Shown here: positions 29,729-41,529 of the stretch, piece by piece
Position numbering within the stretch: position 1 is the first letter of the stretch
How the letters are laid out: every line of letters begins with the position of its first letter
Source of the DNA: Sulfurovum sp.
GTDB lineage: Bacteria > Campylobacterota > Campylobacteria > Campylobacterales > Sulfurovaceae
Reading direction: 5' to 3'
NCBI GenBank assembly: GCA_027063305.1
Contig: JAMORY010000002.1
Span: 1 to 64,000, forward strand
DNA: 64,000 nucleotides
The notes under the pieces: model-generated
Told to the model about the DNA's origin: nothing
Seen by the model: the letters and a program-made list of their open reading frames with translations, nothing else
Database searches by the model: none
Made by a program: the position numbers and the translations under genes

Positions 29729-32700
29729 ATGAAAGCTCTCTTTAGCATTGCAGGGTTTGGTTCGTATATTTTGATCGTCTTCTTAAATGCTATGACCGAT
29801 CTGGGACATAAGATCATTTTGCAAAACACCATCTTTAAAGCCTATGAGGGTTCGGAGCTGATCGTCCTGACAGCCATTGTCAATGCCCTGATCCTTCTGC
29901 CGTTCATTTTTCTTTTCTCTCCGGCAGGATATATCTCTGATAAATACCCTAAGGTCAAAGTGGTGGAGTATGCCTCCGCAGCGGCAATAGGTATTACGAT
30001 GCTTATCCTTTTTTCTTACATGATGGGCTGGTTCTGGTTCGCATTTGCCATGACCTTCATCCTTGCGGCTCAGAGTGCGATCTATTCTCCTGCCAAATAC
30101 GGCTTGATCAAAGAGATGACGGGTAACGATATGCTTGCACAGGCAAATGCCGCCGTACAGGCGGTGACCATTGTCTCCATTTTAACCGGAGCGGTAGTCT
30201 ACTCCGTATTCTTCGAGCAGCTTTTAGGTGACCGTTCGACAGCACCTTCGGAGATACTGCGCTATATCGCACCGGTAGGCTATCTGCTTATTGGGGCGAG
30301 TCTTCTGGAGTTCTTGTTGGCAAAGCGTCTGGTCAGACGGTTCAAAAAGGTGCATATCGATGAGGAGATGCACTTTGAGATGGGTGAATACCGAAACCTG
30401 CATTACCTCAAAGAGAACTTTGCCGTACTTAGAAGGGAGAAGGTGGTCTGGGCAAGTATCTTGGGGCTTGGTCTGCTCTGGGGAATCTCGCAGATCCTGG
30501 TAGCGATCTTCGGAGAGTACCTCAAGGGTAAGCTTGGTATCACCGATACGGTGGTTGCACAAGGGCTTTTGTCTCTTAGCGGTGTGGGTCTTGTTGTCGG
30601 TTCAATCGTTGCGGGGAGGGTGAGCCGCAACTTTATCGAGACGGGGATCGTGCCTATCGGAGCACTGGGGATCTCAGTGGTGCTCTACACGATACCGACA
30701 CTTCAGAGTTTAGCTATGCTTGGAAGTGCGCTCTTTGCATTCGGCTTCTTCTCAGGGCTTATTATCGTGCCGCTCAATGCGTTGATCCAGTTTGCCACCC
30801 CGACCCCTATTTTGGGGAAGGTGCTTGCAGGGAACAACTTCGTGCAGAATGTAGTGATGTTCGTTGCCTTGATGCTAACAGCACTCTTTGGCTACTTTCA
30901 ACTCTCTTCGACAGGCCTTTTTTATATGATCGCGCTAGTTGCCATGGCGGGAACATTCGCTGCACTCTGGAAACTGCCGCAGTCGATGATCCGCTATTTG
31001 GTCAAGATGATCATCAGTTTCCGTTATACGCTACAAGTAGAGGGGCTTAAGCATATCGATGCAAAAAAAGGGGTGCTGCTTCTTGGGAACCATGTCTCCT
31101 TTCTTGATTGGGCGATCTTGCAGATGGCATACCCCAAACAGATCCGCTTTGTGATGGAGCGCAGTTATTATGAGATATGGTATCTCAAGCCTTTTTTCCG
31201 TTTCTTCGGTGCCATTCCCATCTCAAGCAGAGGTGGAAAGAATGCGCTCTCTTTGGTGACCGAAGCGCTCAACAACGGCGAGACGGTCGCGATATTCCCG
31301 GAGGGGCATTTGTCTCGTAACGGACACTTAGGCGTGTTCCAGCGTGGATTTGAGATCGCCTGTAAAGAGGTGGACAATGAAGCGGTGATCGTGCCTTTCT
31401 ATCTGCGAGGGCTTTGGGAGGGGGACTTCTCTCATGCATCCAAGAAGATGAAGCGCAAAAAGGGCAAAGATGTCAGCGTCAGCTTTGGGGAGATGATGGA
31501 TATCCATGCAAGTGCACCTGAGGTGAAAAAGGCGGTCTTCGATCTCTCCATAGAGAGCTGGAGAGCCTATGCAAGAACGCTGCCGAGCATTCAAGAAGCA
31601 TGGATAGAGAGTGCCAAAGAGGTGGGAGGAGACCTCTGTATGGCTGACTCGACAGGGGTGGAGCTAAGCGGAAACCGTTTTATTACCGGTACGCTTCTAA
31701 TGGCAAACAAGCTCAAACCAAAGATCGGTCATATGCCAAATATCGGTGTGATACTGCCTACATCCGTAGGCGGTTCCATGGGCAATATGGCACTCTTGTC
31801 TCTGGGAAGGACCATCGTGAACCTGAACTACTCCAGCGGTACGCCAAGCCTGCTGCATGCGATCAAAGCGGCGAATATCGAAACAGTAGTGACCTCCAAG
31901 CAGTTTATTGCCAAGCTCAAAGCCAAAGGGTTCGACCTTACAGAAGTATTGGATAGAGTCGAAGTGATCTATCTTGAGGAGACCAAGGAGAAGATAGGCA
32001 AACTAGAGAGCATCACAAAGCTCTTAGCGGTCAAGCTGATGCCTGCATGGATGCTGAAGCTCTTTTATATTCATGCAAGAGAGAGTAACGACACCGCTGC
32101 TATTCTCTTCTCCAGCGGAAGCGAAGGCAATCCCAAAGGGATCGAGCTAACACATAAGAACATCATGGGGAACATCAAGCAGATCACAACGCTTATCAAC
32201 CCGACCGATGAGGATGTGATGCTAGGCACCTTGCCTATCTTTCACAGTTTCGGTTTGACCGTAACGACACTCATGCCGCTGATCGAGGGTATTCCCGTGG
32301 TGTGTCACCCCGACCCGACCGATGGGTTCGGCATAGGGAAGATCGCAGCGAAGTATGAGGCGACCATGCTCTTTGCCACGGCAACCTTCTTTAGGCTCTA
32401 TACGCGAAACCGTAAGCTTCACCCGTTGATGTTCAAGGACTTACGCATCATCATCGCAGGTGCGGAGAAGCTGCCTGAAGAGATACGCAAAGCCTTCAAA
32501 GAAAAGTTCGGACATGAGATCTTCGAAGGGTATGGTGCGACGGAAACCACACCCGTAGCCTCGGTGAATATCCCCGATGTACTGCTGCCCGATACATGGA
32601 AACCGCAGATAGGGAACAAGCCTGGAACAGTCGGACTGCCTGTTCCCGGAAGCAGCTTCAAGATCGTCGATCCGGAAACATTCGAGGAGTTGTCTATGGG

Positions 32701-33181
32701 TGAGGATGGGATGGTGCTCATCGGCGGTACGCAGATCATGAAGGGGTATCTGGGTGATCCGGAAAAGACTGCTTCGGTCATCAAAGAGATAGAGGGTATC
32801 CGATGGTATGTCACGGGAGATAAAGGGCGGCTTGATGAGGATGGGTTCCTGACCATCGTCGACCGCTACAGCCGCTTTGCCAAGATCGGTGGTGAGATGG
32901 TAAGCCTTGGTCTGGTCGAGCAGGAGATCAATAAAGTCATTACCGAAGAGGAGAAGATCGCCGTAACTGCCATCCCTGATGAAAAGAAAGGTGAAGCGGT
33001 GGTACTGCTCTTTGAAGGGGAACGCGAGATCGATGAGGTGATGCACGCTATCGGTTCGTTGGGGATGAACCCGCTCTTTGTCCCCTCCAAAGCCTATAAG
33101 GTCGATGAGATACCCGTACTTGGTACGGGAAAAGCGGACTTTAAGGGGGCGAAAAAACTAGCGCAGGAGTTGAGTCAATAG
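29729..33181 (+). CDS. aas: Acyl-[ACP]-phospholipid O-acyltransferase fusion (MFS transporter + PlsC acyltransferase + AMP-ligase)
   Basis: MFS TM region; GNHVSFLDWAILQ and FPEGHLSRNG acyltransferase motifs; AAILFSSGSEGNPKGIELTHKN and YGATETTPVAS AMP-ligase motifs. Confidence 0.9.
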   Translation: MKALFSIAGFGSYILIVFLNAMTDLGHKIILQNTIFKAYEGSELIVLTAIVNALILLPFIFLFSPAGYISDKYPKVKVVEYASAAAIGITMLILFSYMMGWFWFAFAMTFILAAQSAIYSPAKYGLIKEMTGNDMLAQANAAVQAVTIVSILTGAVVYSVFFEQLLGDRSTAPSEILRYIAPVGYLLIGASLLEFLLAKRLVRRFKKVHIDEEMHFEMGEYRNLHYLKENFAVLRREKVVWASILGLGLLWGISQILVAIFGEYLKGKLGITDTVVAQGLLSLSGVGLVVGSIVAGRVSRNFIETGIVPIGALGISVVLYTIPTLQSLAMLGSALFAFGFFSGLIIVPLNALIQFATPTPILGKVLAGNNFVQNVVMFVALMLTALFGYFQLSSTGLFYMIALVAMAGTFAALWKLPQSMIRYLVKMIISFRYTLQVEGLKHIDAKKGVLLLGNHVSFLDWAILQMAYPKQIRFVMERSYYEIWYLKPFFRFFGAIPISSRGGKNALSLVTEALNNGETVAIFPEGHLSRNGHLGVFQRGFEIACKEVDNEAVIVPFYLRGLWEGDFSHASKKMKRKKGKDVSVSFGEMMDIHASAPEVKKAVFDLSIESWRAYARTLPSIQEAWIESAKEVGGDLCMADSTGVELSGNRFITGTLLMANKLKPKIGHMPNIGVILPTSVGGSMGNMALLSLGRTIVNLNYSSGTPSLLHAIKAANIETVVTSKQFIAKLKAKGFDLTEVLDRVEVIYLEETKEKIGKLESITKLLAVKLMPAWMLKLFYIHARESNDTAAILFSSGSEGNPKGIELTHKNIMGNIKQITTLINPTDEDVMLGTLPIFHSFGLTVTTLMPLIEGIPVVCHPDPTDGFGIGKIAAKYEATMLFATATFFRLYTRNRKLHPLMFKDLRIIIAGAEKLPEEIRKAFKEKFGHEIFEGYGATETTPVASVNIPDVLLPDTWKPQIGNKPGTVGLPVPGSSFKIVDPETFEELSMGEDGMVLIGGTQIMKGYLGDPEKTASVIKEIEGIRWYVTGDKGRLDEDGFLTIVDRYSRFAKIGGEMVSLGLVEQEINKVITEEEKIAVTAIPDEKKGEAVVLLFEGEREIDEVMHAIGSLGMNPLFVPSKAYKVDEIPVLGTGKADFKGAKKLAQELSQ

Positions 33182-33191
33182 GGGGAATTAT

Positions 33192-33431
33192 CTACTTGTG
33201 ATAAGAGGGGTTGCAGATCTTGCGCCCTTCGAACCATCCGTCGTGATAGTCGCTGTCACTTCTGAACTTTTCGCTGTCTTTGGTGTAGGTTCCGTGTGCA
33301 GTGCTGCATCCGTCCTTCTCTCCGGCTTTGAACGACTCGCTTTTGGGAAGTGACGGTGCGCTTGGCTGGGAGCAGGCGCTTAGAAGCAGTGTGCTTGTAA
33401 TAAGTGTATATTTGATGATAGAAGATGCCAT
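33192..33431 (-). CDS. Small putative lipoprotein
   Basis: Lipobox LLLSAC; ATG at 33431. Confidence 0.65.
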   Translation of the reverse strand: MASSIIKYTLITSTLLLSACSQPSAPSLPKSESFKAGEKDGCSTAHGTYTKDSEKFRSDSDYHDGWFEGRKICNPSYHK

Positions 33432-33541
33432 TTGGATGATCCTTTGCTTGTATGAAGTAAATGGAAAAGTATAACCTATGATAGGTTTCTTAATGATAAA
33501 TCGTCTATACTTCATCAAAGAACAAAGTAAAGGAAGCAAAG

Positions 33542-34198
33542 ATGAAACAGATAATACAAATAATAACAGTACTTATTTTAGGAAGTTTGCTCGTACAAGC
33601 AGGAGACCCTGAAAGTAGGGTATTCCCTTTGAGTAAAAGTAAGTTTACTGTAGTCAATAAAGCAGGAGATGAGAAGGTTGTAGATTTGAGCGGGCAAGAC
33701 TATATTGTCGTCTCGCTCAGAGAAAAAGGTGCGGATGGTTTGGCATATGCCATTGACCGTGACGGGGTATTGTGGTGGGCGGCAGTGATCTCTTCGGGCG
33801 CCAAAGGGCATGAGACCCCCTCGGGTATCTTCCCTATTTGGCGAAAAGAGCGCTTCTATATGTCCAAGGCCCACCCCGACCCAAGAGGGATCAACAATAT
33901 GGATTTCTCCCTCTGGTTCACCCATCAAGGGCATGCGATCCATATGGGGAATGACGATGCGATGTCGCACGGCTGTATCCATGTAGGAAGAAAAGGGGCG
34001 GAGAGTATGTTCAACTGGGCACAAAAAGATAAGACCAAGGTGGTCATTACCCGAGAACACTACCTGCCGTTTGTCTATGATGACTTGAAAAAAGCAGGAT
34101 ATAAAGAGAATGATCAGACTCCGGCACATATTAAAGCATATCTTAAAACCATGGTACCTGTCGCACCGAACAGTGGAGAAAGCCACCCTTCCCATTGA
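33542..34198 (+). CDS. L,D-transpeptidase family protein
   Basis: Signal peptide; GHETPSGIFPIW; HQGHAIHMGNDDAMSHGCIHVG. Confidence 0.88.
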   Translation: MKQIIQIITVLILGSLLVQAGDPESRVFPLSKSKFTVVNKAGDEKVVDLSGQDYIVVSLREKGADGLAYAIDRDGVLWWAAVISSGAKGHETPSGIFPIWRKERFYMSKAHPDPRGINNMDFSLWFTHQGHAIHMGNDDAMSHGCIHVGRKGAESMFNWAQKDKTKVVITREHYLPFVYDDLKKAGYKENDQTPAHIKAYLKTMVPVAPNSGESHPSH

Positions 34199-34272
34199 GC
34201 GAAAAGAGAAACTCATTTAAGTATAGGGTAAATTTTGATAAAATAGTAACTATAATGTAAATAAATGATTAA

Positions 34273-35556
<1,284 letters not shown>

Positions 35557-35570
35557 TGTGAGTATAGAGC

Positions 35571-35822
35571 GTGTCTAATGCAAAGGGGGCTATCGGGTTA
35601 GCAGGGCTGTCGCTCAAAGCGCTACTGCTGACAATGATCGCTATTTTGCTGTTTGGCATCTATGTGGGTGTTTTGATGTACGGCGAGAACTCTCTGACCG
35701 TACTCCTTCATCTTCGAGAAAAGAAGTCGGCACTTCAAGAAGAGGCGCGTATGTTAAAGTCGCAGAACCAAAAACTTCAAAAAGAGTATTTTGAGCTGAA
35801 ACAATTAGAACCCAAGGAGTAG
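35571..35822 (+). CDS. FtsB/FtsL-like septum formation initiator-type protein
   Basis: Single TM then coiled coil (LREKKSALQEEARMLKSQNQKLQKEYFELKQ), GTG start, downstream of eno. Confidence 0.6.
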   Translation: MSNAKGAIGLAGLSLKALLLTMIAILLFGIYVGVLMYGENSLTVLLHLREKKSALQEEARMLKSQNQKLQKEYFELKQLEPKE

Positions 35823-35825
35823 AAG

Positions 35826-36638
35826 ATGAAACAATATATATGGGCAGTTGTAGCCGTCACAGTAAGCGTATGTGCTTCCGATAACCCTTTTGCCGTTAAG
35901 GATAATTTTAAAAAACTTGAGCGGGAGCAACAAACCCTTCTTGAAGAGCTGAAGAGCGTAGCGCAGACACAAGAGGATGATGATCTGGACCTGGAGCTTG
36001 AAGAGGATACTATAGTCCAAACAGCAGTGAAGAAAGAAGAGAAATCCTCTGTAGCAAAAGTGGAGACACCGCAGTCTAAAGAAGAGGTAGAAGTAGTCGT
36101 TGTGGAAACAGAAGCCGCTCCTGAGCCAGATACTCCGAAAGAGGAAGTGGTCGAGGTCGCAAAGATACAGGAAGTTCCGGTCGAGGAGAGTATTGTTGTT
36201 GAAGTACCGGAGAAAGAGGTGACTGCAACAACCGTTGTTGTCGATACCGAAGCCCAAAAAGCAGCGGAGATCAAGGCAAAAGAAGAAGCTACCCGTCAAG
36301 CTAAAGAGGCGGAAGCAAGAGCTTTAGCGCAAAAAAAGCGTGAGGAGCAAGAGCGTATTGCCAAGGAAAAAGCGGCACAAGCCAAACTTGCCGCAGTAAG
36401 AGAAGCAGCCAAGAAGCGTGAAGAAGAGGCGCGTTTGGCACGTAATAAAGCACAAAAGCTTTTAGAGGCAAGAGAAGCGGCTGAACGTGCCAAAGCGGCA
36501 CGGAAAAAAGAGGCTAAAAAGGTTGCTGCTGTCGTAAGTGGTGTTGATATCAATATTACACGTGAAGAGATAGAAGCACAGAAACGCGCGGAAGAGGAGC
36601 TTCGTAAAGCGATCGCTGCGGTCGATCAAGAGGATTGA
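35826..36638 (+). CDS. Exported low-complexity Ala/Lys/Glu-rich coiled-coil protein (TolA-like composition)
   Basis: Signal peptide; acidic Val/Glu-rich segment followed by long K/E/A/R helix. Confidence 0.6.
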   Translation: MKQYIWAVVAVTVSVCASDNPFAVKDNFKKLEREQQTLLEELKSVAQTQEDDDLDLELEEDTIVQTAVKKEEKSSVAKVETPQSKEEVEVVVVETEAAPEPDTPKEEVVEVAKIQEVPVEESIVVEVPEKEVTATTVVVDTEAQKAAEIKAKEEATRQAKEAEARALAQKKREEQERIAKEKAAQAKLAAVREAAKKREEEARLARNKAQKLLEAREAAERAKAARKKEAKKVAAVVSGVDINITREEIEAQKRAEEELRKAIAAVDQED

Positions 36639-37796
36639 TCACAACTCTCTCCCATTCTCTTTCTGCAATACCTTGATCGTGATCATCACGATCAAGATCT
36701 CAAATATACTTGCCAAAATCAATTGATAATAACTTAACAGATCAAGTAGTGCTGTCTCGTATCCGATCGTAGCAACTGCAATAAGCAGAGTAAGTGGCAT
36801 CGAGAGTGAAAGTGCGACCAGTAATGCACTTTGTGTGCCACAGATATGCTTTAGAACGATCGCAGCAAAGATACGGGAGAGGATCATTAGCACAGTAATA
36901 ATCAAAGCGCCACCTACAACGCCATCTATGGCAAGTGATGTAATATCAAAAGATGCTCCGACATGAATAAAGAAAAGAGGGACAAGGAAGCCGAACCCTA
37001 GGCTTGACATTTTTGTCTCCAGATCTTTTTCATGATGAAAGAAAGCGGAGATAGCCATTCCTGCGATAAATGCCCCCAGTGCCAACTCCAGATGCAGTAC
37101 GAGCATCACAGCGATCATAATAAAAAAGAGTGCCATTGCAAGACGGATATCTTGATCGGAGGTATCAAATTTCGGAACGAGGATACTTTTAAGTTCTGGA
37201 AACCACCAAAAGAGAAGATGCAAGAAGCGATAGGTAAAATAGACAGAGGCTAAAAATGCTGAAAGGTATCCTATCTTTTCTAGGAGTTCTAGTGTAATAC
37301 CTGTCGTTGATGCCGCATCATAAATGGTAAGTACGGCGATGGAGATAAGCTCACCGAGTATCCCTGCGATAAATGCCAACTTGATCCATGGTCGCTCTTT
37401 TCCATAGGTCTTTGCCAAAGAGGCGAGCAATCCGATCGATATCAAAGGCATAGAGATAATAATAATGGTATTCAAGCCAAAAACAATACCTGAACCGATA
37501 GCAAAAAGTGCCATGAGAAGAAGAAAAAGCATACTTTTCCGAATGATCTCTTTCGGACTTTTTGCGATCTGCTTAAGGTCGACCTCCATACCGGCAAGGA
37601 ACATTAAGTAGAGGAACCCAACCTCTGCTATCATATCGAAATAGGGGTTGTGTGTGACAAATCCAAAGTAGGTAAAGAAGGATCCTAACATGATCTCCAC
37701 GGCAGGGATGGGGAGTCTTAGTATTTTGGAGACAAAAGGACTCCCCCATATCAGTAACGAGAGAGTAAGGATCAGTCCGATGCTAGTCTGTTCCAC
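36639..37796 (-). CDS. Cation:proton antiporter (CPA2/KefB-like)
   Basis: 12-TM-like protein: LPIPAVEIMLGSFFTYFGF, LGFGFLVPLFFIHVGASFDI. Confidence 0.85.
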   Translation of the reverse strand: MEQTSIGLILTLSLLIWGSPFVSKILRLPIPAVEIMLGSFFTYFGFVTHNPYFDMIAEVGFLYLMFLAGMEVDLKQIAKSPKEIIRKSMLFLLLMALFAIGSGIVFGLNTIIIISMPLISIGLLASLAKTYGKERPWIKLAFIAGILGELISIAVLTIYDAASTTGITLELLEKIGYLSAFLASVYFTYRFLHLLFWWFPELKSILVPKFDTSDQDIRLAMALFFIMIAVMLVLHLELALGAFIAGMAISAFFHHEKDLETKMSSLGFGFLVPLFFIHVGASFDITSLAIDGVVGGALIITVLMILSRIFAAIVLKHICGTQSALLVALSLSMPLTLLIAVATIGYETALLDLLSYYQLILASIFEILIVMITIKVLQKENGREL

Positions 37797-38631
37797 AGCT
37801 TACAGCAACCTCATAGCCCAATGCTTCTAGCATCTGTCTATCCTTGTCAGGTGCTTCGCCTGAAGTAGTCAGGTAGTTTCCGATAACAATGGCATTGGCT
37901 CCCGCTTCGAACATTTTGCGTTCATCTGAGCTAAAGAGCAGTTCCCTTCCTCCTGCAACCATGAGCAGACGCTCTTTGCCCAGTAATCTGTGGGCTTTCT
38001 GAATGATCTCTAGAGCCTCATCCTGTTCGATATTGCGTGTTTTAATGGGGAGTGCAGGGTTGGGATGATAGAAGTTCAGCGGTGTGGATTCTGGTGACAA
38101 AGAAGCAATGGCTTTTAGCAGGTCGTCTCTATCCTGTGCTGTCTCTCCCATACCGAAGATCCCTCCGCTACAGAGTGCTAGACCGACAGACCTGACATTT
38201 TCGCATGTCTCATACCGTTCATCCCATCTGTGTGTCTGACAGATCTGGGGGTAGTAGCGCTCTGAAGTCTCAAGGTTATGATTGTAGCTGTCGATACCGT
38301 GCTCTTTGAGATAACGAAGCTGCTCTTTGTTCGCTGTACCGTTACAGGCGATAAGGTTCAAGCCTTCCACTTCGGCTTTGATCGCCTGTGCCGTGCGTGC
38401 GACAAAGTCGGTTTTTTTGTCGTCGAGCCCTTTGCCTGCGGTGACAAGGCAGTACCCCAGTGCGCCGTTGGCTCTTGCCTCTTTGGCTTCGGAGACGATC
38501 TGGTCGATCGCTTTGTAGCTGTAGCGTTCAATGTCTGCATGGTAGCGTACGCTTTGGGTGCAGAACTTGCAATCCTCCTTGCATGTACCGCTGAGGATAT
38601 TGTTGATCGCACATAGAAAGATCTGCTTCAT
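37783..38631 (-). CDS. bioB: Biotin synthase
   Basis: Radical SAM CKEDCKFCTQS; YNHNLETSERYYP; GGIFGMGET. Confidence 0.95.
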   Translation of the reverse strand: MKQIFLCAINNILSGTCKEDCKFCTQSVRYHADIERYSYKAIDQIVSEAKEARANGALGYCLVTAGKGLDDKKTDFVARTAQAIKAEVEGLNLIACNGTANKEQLRYLKEHGIDSYNHNLETSERYYPQICQTHRWDERYETCENVRSVGLALCSGGIFGMGETAQDRDDLLKAIASLSPESTPLNFYHPNPALPIKTRNIEQDEALEIIQKAHRLLGKERLLMVAGGRELLFSSDERKMFEAGANAIVIGNYLTTSGEAPDKDRQMLEALGYEVAVSCGTD

Positions 38632-40829
38632 TATTTCACTTCTTCTTTATGTTTACATTTGAAGCACTCATAGACTTCCTTGCCACGAAGCGTCTTTTTA
38701 CCCATGAGGTAGTCACACTCAGGACACTTTTTGTCCACCGGTTCAAAGTTGCCGATGAACTTACACTTAGGGTAGTTGGTACAGCCGTAGAACTTTCCTC
38801 GTCTTCCTTCACGCTCTTGTAGTTTCCCTCCACACTCCGGACATGGTACTGCGATCTCCTTAGGTGGGGTAAGCGGCTTGGCATTTTTGCATTTAGGGTA
38901 TGCCGAACAGGCAAGGAATTTCCCGCGTTTGGAGTTCTTGATGACCATTGGTGAGCCGCACTTGTCACACTTCTCATCGGTCTCTTCAGGTTGTTCTGGT
39001 TCAGTACCGTCTGTATTTTTAGTGTATTTACACTTAGGGAAGTTCGAACAGGCGATGAACTCGCCGTAGCGACCTTTTCTAAGGAGTAGTTCCGAACCAC
39101 ATTTAGGACACATCTCACCGGTAGGAGTTGCAACTTTAAGTGATTTGATATTCTTTTTCCCCTCTTCGATCTTCTGCATGAAAGGGGTATAGAAATCCTT
39201 GAGGATCTTTTGCCAGTTCTCTTCACCTGAAGCGACCTTGTCAAGTGTCTCTTCCATCTGTGCGGTAAAGTTACTGTCGACGATCTCGGGGAAGTGCTTT
39301 TCGAGCATCTCTATGACGGTAAAAGCGATCTCGGTCGGGTGGATGCGCTTCTTTTCTATCTCAATGTATTTACGCTGCTGCAAGATGGTAATGGTCGGTG
39401 CATAGGTACTTGGACGACCGATACCGAGGCTTTCGAGCTTTTTAATAAGGCTTGCTTCATTATATCGTGCCGGCGGCTCGGTGAAGTGCTGTGCCTTTTC
39501 GATCTTGTCAAGTGAGACAGGCTCACCCTCTTTGAGCTCAGGAAGCAACTTGTCCTTCTCTCCATACCCTGTAACCTTATAGAACCCGTCAAAGAGAAGT
39601 TTTCTTCCGCTGGCTTTGAAGGTACATTTGTCCCCTTTAAAGAGTATGCTTTGTGACTCAAGGAGCGCTTCGGTCATCTGACATGCCAAAAAGCGGTTGT
39701 AGATGAGGCGGTAGAGTTTGAGCTCATCTACCGTTAGGTAATCTGCCGCCATCTTCGCATCGAAGTCCACACGGGTAGGACGGATCGCTTCATGCGCTTC
39801 TTGCGCCCCTTTGGATTTGGTCGCATAGTTCTTCGGCTTAGCGGGAAGATACTTCTCCCCGTATCTCTCTTGAATGTAGTCGCGTGCGGCAGTAACCGCC
39901 TCTTTGGCAAGGTTGAGAGAGTCGGTTCTCATATAGGTGATGACCCCCATCACCCCTTTGTCGGTCTTGACGCCCTCGTAGAGCTTCTGTGCGACCATCA
40001 TGGTCTTTTTCGGAGAGAAGCCAAGTTGTGTGGAGGCTGCCTGCTGGAGTGTCGATGTCATGAACGGTGGTGGAGTTTTGGTCTTACGCTGTGTCTTCTC
40101 AATGGAAGTGACCTTGAACGATTCGCTCTTTGCACTGTTGACGATCTCGGTTGCGTCCGCTTCGGTCTTGATGGTGAGCTTTTCGATCTTCAGACCGTTG
40201 TAGTCATAGATGGATGCATCGATGTTCTTTTGGAAGAGTGCATCGATCGTCCAGTACTCTTCGGGCTTGAAGGCTTTGATCTCACGTTCCCTGTCAACGA
40301 CAAGTTTGAGTGTTGCACTCTGCACACGTCCCGCACTCAAGCCCTTTTGGATCTTGCTTGCAAGCAGTGGAGAGAGCTTGTACCCCACGATACGGTCGAG
40401 CAAACGGCGTGTCTGCTGGGCATCGACCGAGTCCATATCGACTTTGCGTGGGTTCTCCAATGCGTGATGAATGGCACTTTTGGTGATCTCATGAAAGACG
40501 ATACGCGGCAATTCGGTAGGCTCTTTGCCGATGGCTTTAGCAATGTGGTATCCGATCGCCTCTCCCTCTCGGTCCTCATCGGTTGCGATATAGACGGTCT
40601 CAGCCTCTTTAGCAAGCTTTTTGAGTTCCTTGACCGTAGGGTTGGCATCTCTGGGGATGGAGTATTTGGGGATCAGATCTCCCGTTTCATCATCGATGGT
40701 GATACCGAAGGTACTCTTGGGAAGGTCACGGATGTGTCCTTTTGAGGCGATGACCTTGTAGTCTTTGCCAAGAAAGTTGCTGATAGTACGCGCTTTTGCC
40801 GGTGATTCGACGATAATTAGATTTTTCAT
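38631..40829 (-). CDS. topA: DNA topoisomerase I with four C-terminal zinc-ribbon motifs
   Basis: Toprim LIIVESPAKARTI, TDEDREGEAIGYH, GVITYMRTDS active site, four CxxC..C type fingers. Confidence 0.97.
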   Translation of the reverse strand: MKNLIIVESPAKARTISNFLGKDYKVIASKGHIRDLPKSTFGITIDDETGDLIPKYSIPRDANPTVKELKKLAKEAETVYIATDEDREGEAIGYHIAKAIGKEPTELPRIVFHEITKSAIHHALENPRKVDMDSVDAQQTRRLLDRIVGYKLSPLLASKIQKGLSAGRVQSATLKLVVDREREIKAFKPEEYWTIDALFQKNIDASIYDYNGLKIEKLTIKTEADATEIVNSAKSESFKVTSIEKTQRKTKTPPPFMTSTLQQAASTQLGFSPKKTMMVAQKLYEGVKTDKGVMGVITYMRTDSLNLAKEAVTAARDYIQERYGEKYLPAKPKNYATKSKGAQEAHEAIRPTRVDFDAKMAADYLTVDELKLYRLIYNRFLACQMTEALLESQSILFKGDKCTFKASGRKLLFDGFYKVTGYGEKDKLLPELKEGEPVSLDKIEKAQHFTEPPARYNEASLIKKLESLGIGRPSTYAPTITILQQRKYIEIEKKRIHPTEIAFTVIEMLEKHFPEIVDSNFTAQMEETLDKVASGEENWQKILKDFYTPFMQKIEEGKKNIKSLKVATPTGEMCPKCGSELLLRKGRYGEFIACSNFPKCKYTKNTDGTEPEQPEETDEKCDKCGSPMVIKNSKRGKFLACSAYPKCKNAKPLTPPKEIAVPCPECGGKLQEREGRRGKFYGCTNYPKCKFIGNFEPVDKKCPECDYLMGKKTLRGKEVYECFKCKHKEEVK

Positions 40830-40880
40830 ATATTACTTACTTTATATAGAGAAATTTTTTGGCATTGTAGCACAAATTAG

Positions 40881-40914
40881 TTAGGAATGAGGAGTGAGGA
40901 GTGAAGAGTGAAGG
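40881..40914. repeat. Degenerate TTAGGAATGAGGAGTGAGGAGTGAAGAGTGAAGG repeat
   Basis: Second intergenic tract of imperfect GGAGTGA units (cf. 26751-26784). Confidence 0.6.
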
Positions 40915-40953
40915 TAAAAAAGGCACGATCGTGCCTAAAATTGTGAGTATCTG

Positions 40954-41520
40954 TTACCCTTTTTTGAGAATCCGTGGTAAAGTGATCCCTGTCTGGCTTT
41001 GGTACTTCCCTTTTCTATCTGAGTAGGTTGTCTCACACTGCTCATCTCCTTGTAAAAAGAGCACCTGAGCGATCCCCTCGTTGGCATAGATCTTTGCCGG
41101 AAGCGGGGTTGTATTGGAGATCTCGATGGTGATATGCCCTTCAAAACCGGGCTCGAACGGGGTGACGTTGACGATGATCCCACAGCGTGCATAGGTACTT
41201 TTCCCCAGACAGATAGCCAATGTATCTTTTGGCATTTTGAAGTATTCGACGGTACGTGCAAGGGCAAAGGAGTTGGGTGGTACGATGCAGACATCCCCTT
41301 TGAAGTCTACAACATTGTTCTCGTTAAAGTCTTTAGGATCGACCACTTCGGCATTGATGTTGGTGAAGATCTTGAACTCATCACTTACCCGGATGTCGTA
41401 CCCGTATGAGCTCAGTCCGTAACTGACCACACCTTCTCCGACCAATCCCTCGCAAAAGGGGCTGATCATCTCTTCATTGAGTGATTTCTCACGTATCCAT
41501 TTGTCTGATTTTAATCCCAT
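40954..41520 (-). CDS. dcd: dCTP deaminase
   Basis: [64 protein letters not shown]. Confidence 0.95.
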   Translation of the reverse strand: MGLKSDKWIREKSLNEEMISPFCEGLVGEGVVSYGLSSYGYDIRVSDEFKIFTNINAEVVDPKDFNENNVVDFKGDVCIVPPNSFALARTVEYFKMPKDTLAICLGKSTYARCGIIVNVTPFEPGFEGHITIEISNTTPLPAKIYANEGIAQVLFLQGDEQCETTYSDRKGKYQSQTGITLPRILKKG

Positions 41521-41529
41521 GATTCCTCT

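Noticed and set aside
39792-40745. 317-aa plus-strand ORF antisense to topA
   Set aside because: Shadow ORF of the highly conserved topA coding strand
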